Below are positions 61,381-64,000 of a stretch of 64,000 nucleotides of DNA, piece after piece. The notes beneath the pieces were generated by a model. That model did no database searches, was not told the origin of the DNA, and was given only the letters and a program-made list of their open reading frames with translations. Position 1 is the first letter of the stretch, and each line of letters opens with the position of its first letter. Source of the DNA: Varunaivibrio sulfuroxidans (GTDB lineage Bacteria > Pseudomonadota > Alphaproteobacteria > Rhodospirillales > Magnetovibrionaceae); contig NZ_CP119676.1 of assembly GCF_029318635.1 (NCBI RefSeq), positions 2,431,001 to 2,495,000 on the forward strand, read 5' to 3'. Position numbers and translations under genes: made by a program.

Positions 61381-63657
61381 ATGGCGATGAACGATTCTTC
61401 CGATCCTTTCCATGACCCGATGGCGTCCGATGGCGCCCCGCGGGCGTTGTCGGCGCGTCACCTCGAACGTCTGAACGAAACGCAACGCCGGGCGGTCGAG
61501 ACGACCGACGGTCCGGTGCTGGTGTTGGCGGGGGCGGGGACCGGCAAAACTCGGGTGCTGACCACCCGCCTCGGGCATATCCTCCTCAGTGGCAAGGCGC
61601 ATCCCCAGGAAATTCTCGCCGTGACCTTTACCAACAAGGCCGCGCGCGAGATGAAGGAACGGGTCGCCGATTTGGTGGGCCGACCCGTCGAGGGGTGGTG
61701 GATCGGCACCTTTCACGCCCTGGCGGCGCGGGTTTTACGCCGTCACGCCGATTTGGTCGGCCTGAAATCGAATTTCACCATCTTGGACACCGACGATCAA
61801 AATCGTTTGATCAAGGAGCTTTTGCCCGCCCAGGGCATCGATTCCCAGCGCTGGCCGCCCAAAGTCGTGGGCGGAGTTCTTCAGCGCTGGAAAGACCGCG
61901 CCCTCGGCCCGGAAAAGGTGACCGGGGCGGAAGGCTCGGACATCGCCGAGGGGCGCGTTGTGGCTCTTTATCGCGCCTATCAGGAGCGGTTGAAACAGCT
62001 TAACGCGGCGGATTTCGGCGATCTACTGCTTCATTGCGTGACCATATTTCAGGCCGCGCCCGATGTTCTGGCGCGCTATCAAGAGCGGTTCCGCTACATC
62101 CTGGTCGATGAATACCAGGACACCAACGTCGCCCAGTATCTATGGCTACGCCTGCTTGCGCAGAAGCACAAAAATATTTGCTGCGTCGGCGATGACGATC
62201 AGTCGATTTATTCGTGGCGGGGCGCCGAGGTCGGCAATATTCTGCGCTTCGAGAAGGATTTTCCGGGCGCCGTGATTATCCGTCTGGAACGCAATTACCG
62301 ATCGACGCCGCATATCTTGGCGGCGGCGTCGGGCCTGATCGCACACAACCAGGGACGCTTGGGAAAGACCTTGTGGACCGATCTTGACGGCGGCGAGAAA
62401 GTCCGTGTGCGGGGTGTCTGGGACAGTCCCCAGGAAGCCCGCGCCATCGGCGATGAGATGGAGACCCTCCACCGCCGGGGCGACCCCCTCAGTTCGATGG
62501 CGGTGCTGGTGCGCACAGGCGCGCAGACCCGCGAACTGGAAGAATGCCTAATAACCATGGGCATCGCTTACCGTGTGGTCGGGGGATTGCGCTTTTATGA
62601 ACGCCAGGAAATTCGCGATGTGGTGGCGTATCTGCGCGTGATCGCCCAACCCGACGACGACCTAGCGTTCATGCGCATCGTCAACCTTCCCAAAAGAGGG
62701 CTGGGCGAGGCGTCCCTGCGCGATGTCCACCTGTACGCCCGCGCCCAGGGCATTTCCCTGTATCGAGCGGCCGGACGCTTGGTCGAAACCGACGAATTGC
62801 GCCCCGCCGCCCGGCGCGCCCTGGGTGCGCTGATCGCGCACTTCGAAGCCTGGCGCGGGCGGAGCGCCGAAATCAAACTGGCGGAACTGCTCGATCAGGT
62901 GTTGAACGGTTCGGGATATCTGCAGATGTGGCGCGAGGACAAGGCGCTGGACGCCCCGGGCCGAGTCGAAAACCTAAAGGAATTAACGGTCGGGATCGAG
63001 CCGTTCGAGACTTTGGAAATGTTTCTCGAGCACGTCGCCCTGGTGATGGAGAACGAAACCGCGAGCGAGGACGACAAAGTCACCTTGATGACGCTGCACG
63101 GCGCGAAAGGCCTGGAGTTCGACACCGTTTTCATGCCCGGCTGGGAAGAGGGCCTGTTCCCGCATCAGCGCGCGCTGGACGAAACCGGAACCCGGGGGCT
63201 CGAAGAGGAACGCCGTCTGGCCTACGTCGGCTTGACCCGCGCGCGTCAACGCGCGGTGATTTTATTCGCCGCCAACCGGCGTATTTTTGGGCAATGGAAA
63301 AGTGCGCTGCCGTCGCGGTTTCTCGAAGAATTGCCCGGGGAGCATGTCGAGCGCATCGTCGAGACGGGACTGTACGGCAACGCGGGGATCAACGCCGGGT
63401 CGGGTGGACCGGGGGTTCCCGTGGCGTTTCCCGCCAGATTGCGCGCGGCCCCCCGTACCGGGCAGGAAGCGTCGCGGCGGCGGACGCAAGGCGCGGACGA
63501 CGATGCGCCGTTCGGTGTTGGAGTGCGGGTGTTTCATCAAAAATTCGGTTACGGTCGCGTGCGCGCCGTTGACGGCGATAAACTGGAGATCGCCTTCGAT
63601 AAAGCGGGCGTCAAAAAGGTCATGACCTCCTTTATACGCCCCGCCGACGCACTTTAA
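61381..63657 (+). CDS. uvrD: UvrD/PcrA-type superfamily I DNA helicase
   Basis: The protein is a 758-residue SF1A helicase. It has LNETQRRAVETTDGPVLVLAGAGTGKTRVLTTRL (Walker A), AVTFTNKAAREMKER, VDEYQDTN (motif II), CVGDDDQSIYSWRGA, TLMTLHGAKGLEFDTVF and EERRLAYVGLTRARQRA. The C-terminal ending VFHQKFGYGRV.A..G.K is the RNA-polymerase-binding/Tudor-like tail. It acts in mismatch and excision repair. ATGs at 61381 and 61387 are both possible. TATACC lies immediately before the first, so the message may be leaderless. Confidence 0.95.
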   Translation: MAMNDSSDPFHDPMASDGAPRALSARHLERLNETQRRAVETTDGPVLVLAGAGTGKTRVLTTRLGHILLSGKAHPQEILAVTFTNKAAREMKERVADLVGRPVEGWWIGTFHALAARVLRRHADLVGLKSNFTILDTDDQNRLIKELLPAQGIDSQRWPPKVVGGVLQRWKDRALGPEKVTGAEGSDIAEGRVVALYRAYQERLKQLNAADFGDLLLHCVTIFQAAPDVLARYQERFRYILVDEYQDTNVAQYLWLRLLAQKHKNICCVGDDDQSIYSWRGAEVGNILRFEKDFPGAVIIRLERNYRSTPHILAAASGLIAHNQGRLGKTLWTDLDGGEKVRVRGVWDSPQEARAIGDEMETLHRRGDPLSSMAVLVRTGAQTRELEECLITMGIAYRVVGGLRFYERQEIRDVVAYLRVIAQPDDDLAFMRIVNLPKRGLGEASLRDVHLYARAQGISLYRAAGRLVETDELRPAARRALGALIAHFEAWRGRSAEIKLAELLDQVLNGSGYLQMWREDKALDAPGRVENLKELTVGIEPFETLEMFLEHVALVMENETASEDDKVTLMTLHGAKGLEFDTVFMPGWEEGLFPHQRALDETGTRGLEEERRLAYVGLTRARQRAVILFAANRRIFGQWKSALPSRFLEELPGEHVERIVETGLYGNAGINAGSGGPGVPVAFPARLRAAPRTGQEASRRRTQGADDDAPFGVGVRVFHQKFGYGRVRAVDGDKLEIAFDKAGVKKVMTSFIRPADAL

Positions 63658-63875
63658 GGTCGCGCAATTCTTTTTTCTCGTTTCATAGGGACGGCTATCG
63701 GAGGGGCGGTTATCGGATAAAGTTTCGCCCCCCCGTTTCAGGTTGGAGCCGCGTTCAGAACGGCGCCGAGGCGAAAAAACGTGTCTCCAGGGAAGCCTTG
63801 GGCGGCAACCTTGGAAACACGATAGCAGGACTTCCCCTCAGTTTTATGCCCCCCTCGGTTTTACGCCCCGAGAAA
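63658..63875. other. Intergenic stretch after uvrD
   Basis: Imperfect arms CGTGT.TCCA.GG and CC.TGGA.ACACG around 63779-63820 may form a terminator. Nothing else is recognisable. Confidence 0.4.
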
Positions 63876-63912
63876 AGACGCGCCGGATCCGGATGAAGAG
63901 GTCCTGACCCTA
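63876..63912. mobile_element. Solo end related to the 265-bp element
   Basis: Read from the right, TAGGGTCAGGACCTCTTCAT and the following CCG and GCGTCT match the terminal repeat of the 35675-35939 element at most positions. No matching left end is evident in the preceding 250 bp, so it may be a decayed or partial copy. Confidence 0.6.
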
Positions 63913-63993
63913 ATAAAAGACAGCGACAAATACCGCCATCGCGAGCAACCCAACCATGGGGAGACCGTACTTATCTAGCATCTCAGACATCAT
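63910..63993 (-). CDS. Tiny membrane protein ending at the repeat boundary
   Basis: The minus-strand frame from ATG 63993 (or the next ATG at 63990) encodes M-MSEMLDKYGLPMVGLLAMAV followed by FVAVFY and TAG. It has a short charged N-terminus and one hydrophobic helix. The stop codon is the TA plus first G of the repeat end at 63912, so the reading frame may have been cut short by an insertion. Only seven bases upstream are visible, so a ribosome-binding site cannot be judged. The family is unknown. Confidence 0.45.
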   Translation of the reverse strand: MMSEMLDKYGLPMVGLLAMAVFVAVFY

Positions 63994-64000
63994 TACACCC

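Overview
The window looks like a GC-rich alphaproteobacterial chromosome, most probably from the Rhodospirillales. The evidence is the gene order sdhCDAB-zapE-mdh-sucCD-sucAB-lpd, an F1-only ATP synthase operon (atpHAGDC, without F0 genes), a DUF484-xerC pair divergent from priA, two ethylmalonyl-CoA-pathway genes (mcl2-mch) and a CIRCE-controlled groESL operon. I see no rRNA, tRNA, CRISPR array, prophage or complete insertion sequence. Almost all of it is ordinary chromosome; the accessory parts lie at about 34.9-36 kb and 43.4-47 kb.

Layout. 0-1.9 kb: ECF sigma/anti-sigma pair behind a small secreted SnoaL-like gene. 1.9-4.5 kb: asd and two paralogous receiver-domain response regulators. 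4.8-21 kb: central carbon metabolism on the + strand (mcl2, mch, sdhCDAB, zapE, mdh, sucCD, sucA, sucB, lpd). sucB carries an apparent frameshift in its Ala/Pro linker. 21.2-26.6 kb, mostly - strand: a chemoreceptor with a heme c attachment motif, an unknown exported protein behind a CsoR-type palindrome, xerC and DUF484. 26.7-34.2 kb, + strand: priA and atpHAGDC. 34.4-36.9 kb: bacteriohemerythrin, two MITE-like elements and a Sel1-repeat protein. 36.9-43.4 kb: uvrB, a methyltransferase, aspC and an EF-G-like GTPase. 43.4-47 kb: two tandem paralogous small-RNA candidates, small secreted proteins and dsrC. 47-54 kb: trxC, fetAB, a DinG-like helicase, a TerB-like gene and an HPP membrane protein with a TetR regulator. 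54-61 kb: groESL, a three-gene envelope glycosyltransferase operon and a diguanylate cyclase. 61-64 kb: uvrD/pcrA and two tiny membrane-protein ORFs.

Working together. The 5-21 kb block supplies most of the lower TCA cycle: succinate dehydrogenase, malate dehydrogenase, succinyl-CoA synthetase and the three 2-oxoglutarate dehydrogenase components. The adjacent Mcl2/Mch genes suggest acetyl-CoA assimilation through the ethylmalonyl-CoA pathway. Oxygen- and redox-related genes (hemerythrin, heme chemoreceptor, DsrC, zinc-type thioredoxin 2) fit a respiratory, possibly microaerobic lifestyle with some sulfur metabolism; that is inference.

Most notable observations. (1) Two tandem - strand RNA candidates at 43.4-43.85 kb share C/U-rich anti-Shine-Dalgarno-like loops and strong intrinsic terminators, and no gene lies upstream of them. 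(2) A 137-bp MITE-like element is present twice in inverted orientation (136/137 identical) about 11 kb apart. (3) A 265-bp element with 32-bp terminal inverted repeats ends exactly at the stop codon of the Sel1 gene, and a related solo end abuts the stop codon of a 26-codon membrane ORF at the right edge. (4) A TACCCCT-A-AGGGGTA palindrome overlaps the -35 region of an unknown exported protein.
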